From contig JAHQIW010000814.1 of NCBI GenBank assembly GCA_019055375.1, positions 1-64,000 of the forward strand: 64,000 bases of DNA, given 5' to 3'. This document shows positions 45,500 to 58,800 of the stretch, piece by piece; positions within the stretch are counted from its first letter, which is position 1, and the number at the start of each line of letters is the position of its first letter. The position numbers and the translations under genes were made by a program. Origin of the DNA: Parelaphostrongylus tenuis. Taxonomy: Eukaryota; Nematoda; Chromadorea; Rhabditida; Metastrongylidae. The notes beneath the pieces were generated by a model that searched no databases, was not told where the DNA came from, and saw only the letters and a program-made list of their open reading frames with translations.

Positions 45500-46650
45500 T
45501 CATTCAGTTTAGATGAATACTATCAAACTCGTTTTCCTACCAATATAGATACGAAGACTATGTGTAAAAAGACTCAGCATTTGGCTTTCAACAATCCTTC
45601 AAGGATGCGTCGTGCACTCGGCGCCACTCATGACATTCTAGAAGCACCTTCTCCCTACACAGTGGTTTGCACATTCCGTCATTGCAAATATCAATCATCA
45701 TTTTCATTCTTCCTAGTCAAATCTGGTGATAGTTTGACGATCACGCAACGATAAAGCGATCGATTTGCACAAACCGTTCACTCGAACGTAGTACCGTCTG
45801 TGTACTGTAGAGCACCTCCAAACTGTGCTACGCGTTCCTTCTGTGTTGTGCTCTCCATCATCAGACAATGCGAGTGGAGACCTTAAAAAATCTTCGCAAA
45901 AGCACGAAGCTTCTTTTAGAGATGCTTTCGCTCAGACTATGTTCTGCTGCGCATGCTGTTTAAAGAGTGAAACGCTTTCCAAAATTAGGGAAAGATTTAT
46001 GCGAGCAATAAACAGGCTTGTGACGACATTTGGGTTGTGTATAATCATGGGAATACAAAATAATTTTTTGATTTTAACGGAGAACCAATGTTTGTTCTTG
46101 CAACTTTTTTTTTTCACTTGTCAATGTAAACTTTGAATATAATTTCACCCTTTTTACTCAGTATGTTACCGAAAAAATAGGACATCGAGGATGCTCATAC
46201 TTGATTTCATATGTGTATAAGACAACCCACACCTTTAATGGGTCACCCCTCATCATGATCAAGAGTTATATGTATATGAGATGTTCACATACGATGTGCA
46301 GCAATAAGTTCATCATTTCGGCAAGGTCACCCAACTTCAGATATATGACATTCTTGTACAAGACTTAGCCAGGACAAAACTTATACAACGGCCTCTCATA
46401 GGAAGCGTATCATCGCTAGTTTGTCATCAGAACAACAAAAACGGGAGTCATCTCAAGTGAGATGTTGCTCATGTTCTATAGGCCAGTGAAGCCCATTGAC
46501 AGATGATGGACGAAAGAGTACTAGCATTTACTTACAGAAATTTCCAATTCATAAGATCGTATTTCATTAGGTTAAGCAAAAGTTCTAGGAAATTTCTGAA
46601 AGTTTCATTTTATGACATCTTTCCTGTCGATTATATTCATATCATGCCTT
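45500..46650. other. No gene recognised
   Basis: Open frames at 45560-45754 and 45825-46136 lack splice support and motifs. Otherwise AT-rich spacer. Confidence 0.35.
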
Positions 46651-46656
46651 CCTTTT

Positions 46657-47150
46657 TCAGTTTCTTGAGACCATAGTTCAAATTTCAGTATGCCATATAA
46701 TCATTTTTGAGTCACGCATGTCATGTGGTCTATTGAATGGGCTGACCTATAAAGCCTGGTACACGTGTCTCGCCATTGACGGTCTCGTCAATCGGGCAGT
46801 CACCCTTCGTCTTCAGCCAATCTCTCGGGCGCTCAGCCCCCTATACTAAGAGTAGCGACGACGAACATTTTACACTCTATGTTCGGTGAAGATTATCATC
46901 GAACACACAGTGTTGTACACTCGATTGCTCATGGTTGGTTCCTCTCGGTTCGCTCAGTCTAAGAGGATTGGCTAAAGACGAAGGGTAACTGCCCGACTGA
47001 CGAGACAGTCAAGGTTAAGACAAGTGTATTGGGCTCTACAACTCAGCCCATTTAGCAGACCACATGACATGAGTGGCTCAAATTTGATTATCTGGCATAC
47101 TGAAATTTGAGCTGTGGTCTCAAGAAGACACTCGAAAAGAAAGGTATGAT
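46657..47150. repeat. MITE B, full palindromic copy
   Basis: Left arm from CTTGAGACCATAGTTC, AAATTTCAGTATGCC, CATGTCATGTGGTCTATTG, CGTCAATCGGGCAGTCACCC; right arm AAGGGTAACTGCCCGACTG, CAGACCACATGACATGAGTG, ACTGAAATTTGAGCTGTGGT, ending AAGAAAGGTATGATAT. Centre holds ACACAGTGTTGTACACTCGA. Confidence 0.8.
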
Positions 47151-47410
47151 ATACTAATGATACCATCCAAGAGCAATCGAGTGAACAACACTGTGTGTTC
47201 GGTGACAATTTTGCCGGACATAGAGTGCAAAACGCTCGTCGTCGCCTTCTCTTAGCATAGGGGACTGAGCGCCCCGAGAGGATTGACTAAAGAGGATGGG
47301 TAGCTGCCCGACTGACGGGAACGTTAAGGTCGAACACACGTGTATCGGGCTCTATAAGTCAGCTCATTTAATGGGTCATATGACATGCGTGGCTCAAAAA
47401 TGATTGTTTG
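47151..47410 (-). repeat. MITE B, right-half copy in tandem with the previous one
   Basis: Starts in the element centre (AAGAGCAATCGAGTGAACAA, CACTGTGTGTTCGGTG) and continues through GAGCGCCCCGAGAGGATTG, GCTGCCCGACTGACGG and TCATATGACATGCGTGGCTC. It abuts the full copy, suggesting recombination between MITEs or a partial duplication. Confidence 0.7.
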
Positions 47411-47574
47411 GCATGTTGAGATTTTATTGATAGTTTTGTACATATTTATCAAACTAATTAATTCGGCTCCAAAATGTTTGTTTCACTGTGTGATCAGATG
47501 TACCCCTTGTAGTAGAGTGATGTGCAAGACTTTCGCGACAGACAGATGCGTTGTAGCGTAGAAAGAGTGGTGTG

Positions 47575-47692
47575 CAAAATGGGCGTCAGTAGAGCAACGG
47601 GCCAGAGCACGCGCTATAGGATAGAGTGAGATGTGGGCTCGAGTCTCGCCTAGCGCGAAAGTTTTGCACATCACTCTACATCATAGGGTATC
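47575..47692 (+). repeat. tRNA-like repeat A2
   Basis: GGGCGTCAGTAGAGCAACGG (A-box region), GATGTGGGCTCGAGTCTCGC (B box), then CGCGAAAGTTTTGCACATC and ACTCTACATCAT. Ends where the RTE tail begins. Confidence 0.65.
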
Positions 47693-49560
47693 ACCTGTAT
47701 CATCTGTCGTCCCGTTTAAACGTCGAGTGACTCGAAGCGGTACCAGCAACACTTCCATTTTTCCCTATTGCGTGCAAGAGTAACCCAGTAGGTCCTCTTT
47801 GCTCTAGGGATTCGCTGACATCATATTTTTCTTCTATACCTTTCGTGAAGGAATCGGACCAACGGGTCCGGTTTTCCTGTAGAGCGCTTGATGTCCCAGA
47901 GGAATCCAGTCAATAACGGCTCTTTCCATCGGTTGTCGTTGAAGCACATCACGTGTCCGGCCCTCCTTATTTACGATATCCTGGCATGTAGAACGGCAGC
48001 CTCTGATTTTCGATTGTTGACGTAGGTCGGAACTTCGGTATCCTTTCTCTCATTTGCGAGATACGGGATACTCCTAGCATCGAACCTTTCGACTGCGCGT
48101 TCAATAACGCCAAGTGATCTTTCATTCTGCTTACGTAGCGACCAGGTTTCTGCTGCATACGTTAGGGCAGGGATAATTGTCGAGTCGAAAAGGTGGGCAC
48201 GGAGTCGGATGTTCTTTGTCCTCTTCACTACATCTTCGATGCTCTTAAACGTTCGCCATGCCGCTCGTTTCCTTCTGCTCAACTCTGGAGCTAGGCCGTT
48301 CATCATGTTGATTTCACGACCTAGATAGACGTAACTGGAGTATTCGGAGATGTTCGTTTAGTTGAGCGTAAATGGGGCATTCAAAACCTATCCGTTTTAA
48401 CCATAAAGATCGTTTTTTTTGTGAGAACTAGTTGGACGCCAATCTTTCCACAGGCGTTGTCGAAATCGGTCAGCATTTGTTCCGCTTGGTTGGTGCGTGG
48501 TGTTATGAGGACGATATCACCAGCGAAGCGAGGACTGGTCAATTGCTGCCGACCGTCAAATTTCATTCCCATATCGCCCCATTTTATGTTCGCATAACGT
48601 TCTGAGGGTGCCAGTGAATAATTTTGGCGAAATATCATCGCCTTGTCAAACTCTCCTTCTTACGTCGGTGGTAATATTGTTGTAAAATAACAATAATTTG
48701 GTTACAAATCTTTATATAACTCATGAAGAACCGTTTTCTTTCGAGTAGGGACGCCCTTATTGTCCAGAGCCTCCACAACCACTTCTGTTTCCACCAAATC
48801 GAAACCTCGGTGAAAGTGAGACAAAGCGGCGTTTTGCACTATCGTTAAATTTCAATGAGTCTTGTAATCATGTGGATGTGGTCTATGGTACTAAATCCTT
48901 TTCGGAACCCCGCTTGGTTGCTTGACTGTCCTTCGTTCAGTGTTCTGTAAATCCTGCTCAGGATCACTCAAGTGAAGAGTTTATAGACGACCAGCAGCAA
49001 GCAGATTGGGCGATAATTGCCTATATCGTGACCATCTCCCTTTTTGAAAACAGCACGGTTTTGCTGGTTTTTTATTAAATGGGAACCTTGCATTCGATAG
49101 GTAACGGATGAAGAGCCGAGCTAAGGTATTGATGCAGAATGGCGGTGGATTCCTCAGGTGTTCTGATTTTATCCTCTCTGGGCCAGGTGTTGCTCTATCC
49201 TTCACCGACGATATAAGGTTTTGGATTTGGGGAAGGAAGATCGGTGGAACGACAGATTCATCCTCTTTCAACTTATATGATGGTAAGAGGATATGGTTAG
49301 AGAAGCTATCCAGTAGTAGTCGTTGATGATTTTCTCCATTGCCTTTCTGAAAGCTGTAAGTGTCCCGTCAAGGAGTCGGAGTGCAATCATCTTGGTCTTA
49401 CAACAAGAGGCAAAAGGGGTTTGTAAGAGATTCTCAAAATTGCCTCCATTGGATCTATACACTTACAAAGTGCTTGCGAAAATTTTCAACGATACCCGCA
49501 CATGTTTCCTTCGTGATTTCATCCCAAGGGCGTGTCAAAGTTGTCTCGAGCGCGACTAGT
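47693..49560 (-). mobile_element. RTE retrotransposon, longest copy (RT domain to 3' end)
   Basis: Read 49560 to 47693: pre-RT linker (LDGTLTAFRKAMEKIINDYY), RT fingers (VVPPIFLPQIQNLISSVKDR, ATPGPERIKSEHLRN), KGRWSRYRQLSPNLLAAG, decayed RT core around 48950-48650, the FAGDIVLITPRTNQAEQMLT catalytic-like region (RT FADD equivalent with G for D), then MMNGLAPELSRRKRAAWRTF and IRLRAHLFDSTIIPALTYAA to the GTGATACAGG-type tail. Several frameshifts; no endonuclease; 5'-truncated. Confidence 0.92.
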
Positions 49561-49577
49561 GTAGTGTAGCGAGTAAC

Positions 49578-50060
49578 CTAAGACTTGTTCCTCCAGTATG
49601 GAATGATCATACCAAGTAATCTCTTGGAACGAGGCCCGACAAGTCGTGACGGCCAAATGTCCCTGTCCCGAAAGCTTAGAAACAGCTCTTGACAAATGGA
49701 AATCGTTGAATAGGCTGAATGAGCAGGAGTGCAGCTCTGCTGAAGCATAAATCCGTCAGTGCCAAAGTTTTGAGCATTCCAAGGCTTTACTACGTCCCGT
49801 AAAAATTGCTGCTCATAGTTGGCAGCGTTGATTTTGACGCTTCCGTTGATGAAGACTAACAAAGCCTTTCCGATCGCGCAAATGACTTCCCAGGCTATCA
49901 CAGAAGTCGAAAATTACTGCGGCTCATGGTTTTTACTACTGCAGAATTCCGCTGACTTTTCTTGTAAAGTTTTCATCGATTTTGGCATTGTAGATCCATT
50001 CGACCGTGAATATCTTCTCACCAAACTTGTCTGGGAGGATAAGCAGCATTGACTCGATAG
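49578..50060 (-). mobile_element. Tc1/mariner (IS630-type) transposase relic
   Basis: Minus strand: GEKIFTVEWIYNAKIDENF (first catalytic D lost or shifted; family form DEKIFT), then MIAWEVICAIGKALLVFING, SVKINAANYEQQFLRDVVKP, FMLQQSCTPAHSAYSTISIC (family QQD.APAH) and SRDIWPS-like. This is a different lineage from the SETMAR-like mariners elsewhere in the window. Frameshift near 49920. It abuts a SINE C fragment. Confidence 0.8.
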
Positions 50061-50186
50061 AACGCCAGGCTACCGCAAGTTATTATAGAAGGCAGATATA
50101 CATTCAGTCACCTCGAATGAAGATGAAAATGCAAGAGTGTCCATAGCGAATTCCTCATGGGTTGATCAACGCCGAGAGTTCCATCT
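50040..50186 (+). repeat. SINE C body fragment
   Basis: GATAAGCAGCATTGACTCGA, CCAGGCTACCGCAAGTTATT, CATTCAGTCACCTCGAATGA, then GTTGATCAACGCCGAGAGTT. Lacks the tRNA-like head. Followed by a TCTA/TCTG microsatellite (50190-50215). Confidence 0.6.
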
Positions 50187-50224
50187 TTTTATCTATCTAT
50201 CTGTCTATCTGTCGTTCAAGTACC

Positions 50225-51130
50225 CTGTGCACATATTTGTGGTGTGGTCTGAAGTATCACCATAAGTCTCTGTTGCATAACAGGGTGCAAAGAACATTGT
50301 TGAGTCCAAGAGGTGAGCACAGAATTTCGAGTTCGTTTATTGCCTGACGGCTTCCTTAAGAGACTCAAATGCGGCATGTGCCGCTTTCCTTCTTTTGTCT
50401 AATTCCTTCGTCATTTTTCCCTTCATGTTCATTAAACGTCCAAGATATATATGCATTAGGTAATGTTTGTAATCGATAATTTTAATTGCAGTGGATAATA
50501 AAGCCGCTTCATTGAAATTATAGAGACAAACGTGGTCAGCGAAACTCTTTTCGCATCTTGGTTATACGGATGGCATCGTTATCATCAGAGTACCAGTGAA
50601 GCAGAACCATCTAGCTCAATTTGTTAACCTTCGCACCAATTTTTTTTTCATAAAATGGGTTTTGCCTTGTCTGTGCATAACCTAGCCTTTTTTCTCACTT
50701 CGTTAAGATCTTTAAGGATGGTCCTTCTTCACTGGTACTCTGATGATAACGGTGTCATCCGTAAAACAAAGATGCGATAAGAGTTCGCTCATCACGCTTG
50801 TCTCTATGATTTCAATCAAGCTCCTCTATTACCCACTGCAGTGTGACATTGAACAGCTCTAGCAGTTTCGTGTTTCTTGTTGAACTGCTTTATCTAGTAG
50901 TGAAGGATCGACGAAAAAATTTTTGTTTGTTTTGCACGTTTTGATAGCACTCACCTAATGTTCGAATACAGGATGGGTATACACATTGATCGACAAGCGC
51001 TGATAAGGTTGCATTTGTTTCGACGCTGTCAAACGCTTTCTTTTAGTTGATAAACGATAAGACAAAGGGCAGATTAAACTCGACAGGTTTCAATTACCCA
51101 TGGGACTCTTTGAATTCCGCCTAAGCAGTG
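50225..51130 (-). mobile_element. Second RTE lineage, reverse-transcriptase relic
   Basis: Minus strand: KKAFDSVETNATLSALVDQC and YPSCIRTLGECYQNVQNKQK (51050-50890), LFNVTLQWVIEELD near 50860, SELLSHLCFTDDTVIIRVPV (RT FADD box read as FTDD) near 50790-50735, then YILGRLMNMKGKMTKELDKR, RKAAHAAFESLKEAVRQ and LDSTMFFAPCYATET. The residues differ consistently from the LAPELSRRKRAAW copies, so it is a separate RTE subfamily. Many stops. Confidence 0.82.
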
Positions 51131-52000
51131 TAATCCTTGTCATAATCATGGGTTCTGAACTGTACTGAACTGGCATGTACTTTCCAGTTACTTGCGTACA
51201 AGGTTCTAACTGCTGAATGCAATTACGTTTCAGGGAGCACGAATTCGCTTTTGGCCCACGTTCTTTTTAGAATCTGCAACTTGAGGGCGGACCACATGGC
51301 TTCGCAACGAACCGGCCGTAAACACCTGAGTGAAAGAATTCTATTGAGATACGCAAAGTGAATAAATTGCTAAATAAGGAAGCACTGCTTTGTACTTTAA
51401 ATATTCAACAAATGGGCAATTACGCGACTCCTTGAGATCACTTCTCATTTTTGACTGCACGAATCTGCATATATAAATTTGTTTGAATAAAGGGTTTCAA
51501 AAACTGCCATGTGTGAAGAATAGCTTTTCAGTGGCCTTTACCTGAACTAGCGCAATGCCGTTTTAAATACGCTATAACTTGAAAAAGAATGTCATGGCAA
51601 ATAAGCCCTTCGCGAGAACGCTCGGCAAGAAAATGCTGTGAAGAATATGTATGAGGTGATTTATTTGCCAAGTCAGATATGAAGTCCGCCTTTTGCAAGC
51701 GCGAAGATAGCCTATAAAAGTTTCTAGAGAATAACAGCTCCCAGAAGGTATCTTATAGCTGGTCTTATCCCTATTATAACAGGAAACGAACGCAATCTGG
51801 TCCATCAACCACCGTTCTGGCGGATATGATTGCTTGGACCGATACCCGTTACGAACAACTTTTTCCTACCGAACAAAGCCGATAACTGGTTGAAAAATAA
51901 TGACTAGCCCATTTTTCATGCGTTCGAACGACAAATCGTTCAGGTGAAAAGTCTTGACACACTTTTCAATCTGGTACACTGTGAAACATCGCGCGATCGC
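51131..52000. other. No gene seen
   Basis: AT-rich spacer between the RTE relic and the signal-peptide exon. The minus frame 51572-51808 has no recognisable features. Confidence 0.4.
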
Positions 52001-52002
52001 TG

Positions 52003-55000
52003 ATGATGAGAAACAACTTAGTTACTTACACTGCTCTATTCCTTTTCGTTTCTACCGTGACAGACACGAAAACTGAGAAGGTAGGGTAATATTACAAGTT
52101 TTCTTTTCTTTTGCATTTCTTAACTAGTATTAGTGTTATATCTAACTGACCAAAAATAGTCTGCGTAACTTTATGAGTTTCCGAAATAACTGGTCCATAA
52201 TGTTTGACATTGCGCTGCAAAATCTATCGAAATGACTTACAGACGAAAGCACAGATTGTTTTGAAGTTCTACATTGCATTAGCCACTATGCTGTAACGCT
52301 AAAAGTAAGTCTGTTCACCTATAAGCTTTATACTCGTTGATTATTTACCGAAGGCGCCTAGTGGCTCTACTGGCTTGGATGTCAGGATTAAAACCATTCC
52401 TGTGTGATACACTTCATTTCTACTCTTTTTGATGAAAGCTTACTTGCAGGTAACTTGAGGTTACTATATGAACAGGGTAATCGCACGGTTCAGAGTCTTC
52501 ACAATTTTGAAGTAGACGATTTGCTGCTTCTTGATTGAAGGAGAGATCACAACGTTTTTCACGTAGATCTTGTCCTAGGAATTTCTATAAAACCACGTTT
52601 AAGATTGAATTTGTTCTAAGCTTAGCACATGTGCGTTAGTAGAATGAATAGAACTATGTGTTCTGAAAGTATAAGTGAGACTGGATCTCGACACCTGACT
52701 ATCCGCTCTGGTGATGTGCTACTTTTCTCCTTCGCGACCATCCAGAAGGAGGTGTTCCAAACAAGGAGAACTCGTGGGAAGTAATAAGAATTTATTGCCT
52801 GCTAAATGAAAATTCTAGCAATCTTAACACTTTAGTTATCTCTGTTGAATTTTTCTCCAAATATTCTGAAAATTGTAGCAAAGACAAATGCCATGCAAAA
52901 GTGTTTTATTCAGGGAATAAAAATTAAAGCATGCCACACTGATCAACTCCACGAAAAATAGTGGAAAAGAATTATTTTTCTTTCTACCATTTCGTTCTAT
53001 TGCCGAAAAAAGTCTCTCGACAAAGCGCATAGGCGAATAATCGTTACATTTTAGAAAAAAATATAGGATAAAAGTATTTTTGATATTTCGTCTTCATGCA
53101 TGATTGTAGTTGTCATCACAGTTTCCATTTGACTGATATACTACCAGTTTTCCGAAATACTTGAAATTCCTACTCATATAGCTTGCGATTATGTTTCTGA
53201 ATCCTAACCAAGGCAGTTCGTGATCATTCTGAGTCGTAATGAGGAGTCCCACCATGTAACAAGGCCTCTAAAACGTTGTCGTTTCCGACAAAGGTTTGCA
53301 ACTCGCTAGAGTTCAAGATAAAAATTTTGACGACTTCCAAGGTGATTGTTTTCGACAGGATTTGAGCGCAGGAGAGTTGCAAAATCTTAGAAAAGATACG
53401 AATATATAAGAAACTACGAAAATAGAAAATAATGAACAAATTTTACTAAGTTTGACTCACTACTTTTAGTATTCAACCGAAAATCAAGCTTTCAAATGTT
53501 TGAAAATAAGAAAAGGATAGCGTCGGGTGTGAATTGATGTTGTAAAAACCACATTTTTCTTGTAAAAATAAAAAGTTTTTGATTGAAATGATCCATGCCT
53601 ATGCTTGTGATGAAAATACGATTTATTTATTTATTTATTAGGTGTTTAAACATGACTCATATTACAGCAAAAAATGAAAACGGAATCACGCTTATTTTTT
53701 ATATTTTTATTTCAAGTGTTTTCTTAAGACCACGCTCAAATTTCAATAGTAGTTTCATTACTATTTGAGCCAACATGTCATGTGGTCTGATAAGGGTTCT
53801 TGTACAGCCCGATACACGTGTTTCGACCTTACAGTCTCGTCAGTCGGGCAGAATCCGTCGTCTTTCGATCTTTTTATAGTTAGTTCTCTCGGGAGCCTTA
53901 TCCTTATGGAGAGTAATCAAAGACGAACGATTTACACTGTATGTCAAGTGAAAATATCACCAAACATACAAAGTTTTACACTCAGTTGCCCTTTGGTTGG
54001 TATTTTTATCATAATATCATACCTTTCTTTCGAGTGTTCTCATAAGAGCACGCTCAAATTTCAATAGATCTCTTCATTATTATTTAAGCGAACATGTCAT
54101 GAAGAGATGTAATGAAATTTGAGCGTGGTCTTAAGAAAACACTCGAAATAAAGGTATAATATGATAATAATACTAACCAAAGAGCATTCGAGCGTAAAGC
54201 ACTGTAAGTTCGGTGATATTTTCACTTGGTATACACTTTTTTTATTTGAAAAAATGAAAAGTAAAACGATTTTCTGGGCACAAAAGTCGTCATTTTCAGG
54301 TCTCTATAGAAACCATCATATGAAATACTTTGTATATAAGAAGTATTTGGAAAAATTGCGCTTTTAACGCACTTCCAAACAAAAAAAAAAGAAAAAAAGA
54401 ATTTGCATATGTTTATTCATACTATTATTACAGCAAAAAATAATTAAACTGTGGCTTTATATCTATTTTGTTTTTTTAAAATAATAGAATTTTTCAAAAT
54501 TAAAAATGAATATGATTCCTCGTTTAGTTGTTTTTGCTGTAATAATACTATGAACAAACATATGCAAATTCTTTTTTGTTGAAACTGTGTTATAACGCTA
54601 TTTGATTATATGCCTCTTATTTACAAGACATTTTCTATGGTAATTTCTAGAGGACTTTGAAAATGACGACTTTTTTACCCAAAAAACGCCATTTGTGGGA
54701 GATTTCACTTTCCATCTTCAATTTAAAGAAAACTGACGTCTACGAAAAGAAAAACCTTTTTTGCATCGCACAGTGACCGGAGACGAAAAGTGAATTCATT
54801 TTGACAGTCCAGACGGCAAACGATTATGGACCGACCCGGACAACCAGCAAAATCGATTACGAATTGGAAACGATTCACGAAAGGTTTTGTTGTGCATTTG
54901 ATGGGATCAGAATGGCGTTCTCTACTACGAGCTCTTGAAATCTGGTGAATCGCGGTTAATGCAGCACTTTGTCAACAATAATTACCCAAATAATTCCACA

Positions 55001-55814
55001 ATCGAACTAGGTCTTAACACGACGAATTGAATTTGCTGCATGATAACGATGGGCCTCATGTTGCAAAACGGATCGAAAGCGTCACAATAGAGCTGAGGTG
55101 GGAGGTTTAGAGCTTTATTATATACTACCCGCATTTTCGACTCGACGGTCATACCTGTTCTAACGTATGCGGCAGAAACCTGGTTATTACGTAGGTAGGA
55201 TGAAAGATCACTAGGCGCTACTGAAATCACAGTCAAGAGTTTGATGTTAGGAGTATCCCGTATCTCACAAATGAGAAAGGATTTAGAGTTGTGGCCTACG
55301 TCATCGACTGAAGAGCAAAGATACCGTTCTACACATCAGGCTAACGAAGATCAGGTGGGACGGACACACAATGTGCTCTAACGACAGCCAAGGGACATGA
55401 GCCGTTGCCGACTGGATTTCTCAGGATGTCAGCGCTCCACAAGAAGATCGCCGACTCGATGGTCCGATTTCTTCAAAAAAGCCTAGAAGAAAGATATGAT
55501 GTCAACGAATCAGAACGAGAGAGGACCCACTGAGCTACTCTTGCAGGAGGTAGTGAAAAATGGGAGTGTTACTGGTTGCCTCTTGAATCACTCGACGGTC
55601 AACGAATGACAGGTGACAGGTGAGCAGCCTTACTCTCCCGGCGATGAACCATCAGATTGTCACATGAAATTGCCAAGTTCAAATCACAAATTAGCAAATT
55701 TTAGAAGAAAATCTGCCGAATTTTACTAGTTTCACTTAACAAATCTTTCTTTGATAGCATTCACAAATTACCCATAAATTACGAAAATCCTATTGTTAAT
55801 GATGGAACTTATAT

Positions 55815-55845
<31 letters not shown>

Positions 55846-58800
55846 TATATATATATATCTAAGTGAACTTTATATCTACTTTATATACTTTATATATATA
55901 TACTACTTTATATATATTTATATACTTTACTTTATATCTTATATATATCTATATATCTAAGTGAACTTTAGTTTAAGAACCTTTCTGTAACAATTTTAAA
56001 CTCAAACCTTGAAGAACGGCAGAGTTATATTTGGACATCTAATACATTACGCTAACGATTCTCACAACATACTGTGCGGATCCCCACACTTCTTGCATTC
56101 GGTTTATTTCCTCTCATTCATCCACCACAGTGGTATATGAGACATTTTGCAAGAATCTTTTTATTATACCGCTTGTCTATCAGTGCTGTGACGTTATAAC
56201 TATATATTCAGTGATGCTGCGTGATATGCAAAACCTTGATCCCCAGGCGGAAGTTGAACATGCGTTTCACTTGTAGCGAAGGCGCGTGCTATCACTGCGC
56301 TTGTCGACAAAGTCGACTGAATTACCAACTCATAGAATGTCGATTACATCATAAATAAAAGCCACAATATTCATTATAAGTTATTCAGTGGAGTAACGTG
56401 GGGGGATGGACTGGGGGGTTCGGTAGGCATCGTCCTATATTGTTTTTTGGCCTGTATCCGTAGCATTGCCGGGATATTGCCAGAAGCAGAGAGATGTCAA
56501 CGAAATGCATATGCTCGTCAGCAGTCAGCGAAGCTCATCGGCCCGCCCCCACTGAGCAAGCCATGGTCATTCGCTCTCCGACACTTGACGACCCACGGTC
56601 AAGGATATTGACTCTCTGTTATAGCCTTTCTATGATCTTAGCTGTTGTTTGCATATTGACTGTGTAGTTACTTGACAGATTAATTGTGTCTTCATCATTG
56701 CTAGTGTCCCTGTTTTATATTTATTGCCCTGCTTATTGGTCAAATCCTTAAATTAACTCATAAGTCAACTCCATAGACTCTGATTAGAATGGATGGACAT
56801 ATTGACTCTGTATTAGCGTCTTTAATGACGTCAACTGTAGACGACAGATCTATTATCTAACTTGTAGGAAAATCCAACACGTTATAGTCTCTGTTCTTGC
56901 CCCCTACTCAAGGGCCACTGCCCTGTTCACTCGACTACGTCTCCACGTCGCTTTGTAAAGAACACACTGTAGTGAATATCGAATTGAGCTCATTCATATA
57001 CTTTGAGGCTCAGGCTGACTGTAAGAATGAATCGATGCTAATTATGTCTTTATTAACGCCATCGAATGTTGACCGTATATCGTCTGTCCGAACTCTGACT
57101 CTCACTTAGGGCATATCACCGTGTCTCCTAAGTTGTACACTGTTTTCCACAAGTTCACATCGCTCGCATTTATGGCAGAGGCCTCATGTATCGCTGTAGT
57201 AATAATCTTATGATCGTCATCTAGCGTATCGACCTACTGGAAATGCTTACTTCGTAGGGCATTTCTGTACTTAGCACGTCGCTCTCTGGCCTCTTTCATA
57301 AAGTCACTCGCACCATTAGTCTTCGAATTTCCACTTGTTGTTACGACTGCTGTTTGAGAACTTTTACTTCTTTTTAGTCGTCGAATGCTAGTCGAGGCGA
57401 ATTTCCTTGTGATCTTGAAGGCAGCCGCACTGAGACGTTCTCTGAAACGTTTGTTGGTTGATTGGAAGAGACTGTTGAGGGAGGAGCCTAGCCAGCGCTT
57501 TGATTATTACCTCAGGTCTTGTTACACCGTTTCACTAAGCACTGCGCTATACCGCTTTTTACAAGTCGTTATAAGACGAACGCGTCCCCTAATCCTGAAG
57601 ATTCGCTAAGGATGCAGCTTCAGTTCTGAATTGACCAAAACTTCCTCTTACTATTTTTTGTGAGTTTATAAAATAATTCTTCATTCTTCACAGTTTACAT
57701 TGCTTCTTAATATGATATATAGTAATACAGTTTAACTGAGCCTGTGAGACTGAAGCGAAAAGTTCAGGTGAGTAGTACCGACATATCTACTAGTACCAGC
57801 CAGACCGATGCAGCTGCTAGCACCAACGAGGTTCATACAGTAGTCAGTGTAAAACATCTGGAAGCAAGAAATTCAGCTGGCACATCGGAATCGGTTGAGG
57901 AGAATAACGTTGACGAGGTGAAGAGAGAGTTGGACAGAGCGGTAAGTGGACGAATATACGAATAGCATAAGTATTGATCACTGGTGACGGATATGTTCAC
58001 GATATCAAAATTACTATTGAGAAGTGAGTGACCGTGATCATGTCTTTTACTCTCAGATATCTGTCTTATCTGCTTGTGCTGTAGCCGTATAATTAAAAGA
58101 AACTATTGATTACTCAAGCAGGCACGGGTGAAGTCCGTATTCGTTCCTTTTCCACACTAGCGTCATTGGATAGGCCACTCCTTCTCGAAGGACGCAAGAA
58201 AAAACCTAAGTTCATGCTTGGGAATTTTTTGATTGATGTATCGGGCGAAAGAGCCTGAAACTGTCCCAATAGGGTTTCACTGTAAGGGTTCTATAAAGTT
58301 ACGCAAATTTCGTTGGACTCGGAAGTAGTAGACGAGGAATTTATCTGCTCCAGTGTGATCACAAATTACCTATTATCATACTGCAGGATTTTCCATGATT
58401 CTTGCATATGGAAAACCGACTTAATTCAACGCTGTCAAAAGAGGATGTCCAATTTTTTCTACCACTTGTGTCTTAATTAACTTCGTGATCGCTTTTTGTT
58501 CCGTACCCACCTCTTAAGCACCTGGGGATGTGTGGCGCGCTTTCACCCAATAATGGTTCAAAATTCGTTAAGTAGTCGGCTTAAAAGAGACGGAAAAATT
58601 AATAGTTAGACATTCCGCTGCAAATCTGAGAAATTAATCCAGTTAGCCCCATTTATATGCACGAACAATAGGTTATCGAAATAGTATGAAGAGAGTTTAA
58701 AAACTAACCTTATTTCAAAGAGAGATTATAATGGAGCTAAACTCTTGTTTTTAGGTTCAAGATTTCAACAGTTCTGTAGCAGTGGCAAAAGACAAGTTGA

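Noticed and set aside
49578..49901. 107-codon ORF as a gene
   Set aside because: It matches the core of a Tc1/mariner transposase with frame breaks; a relic.
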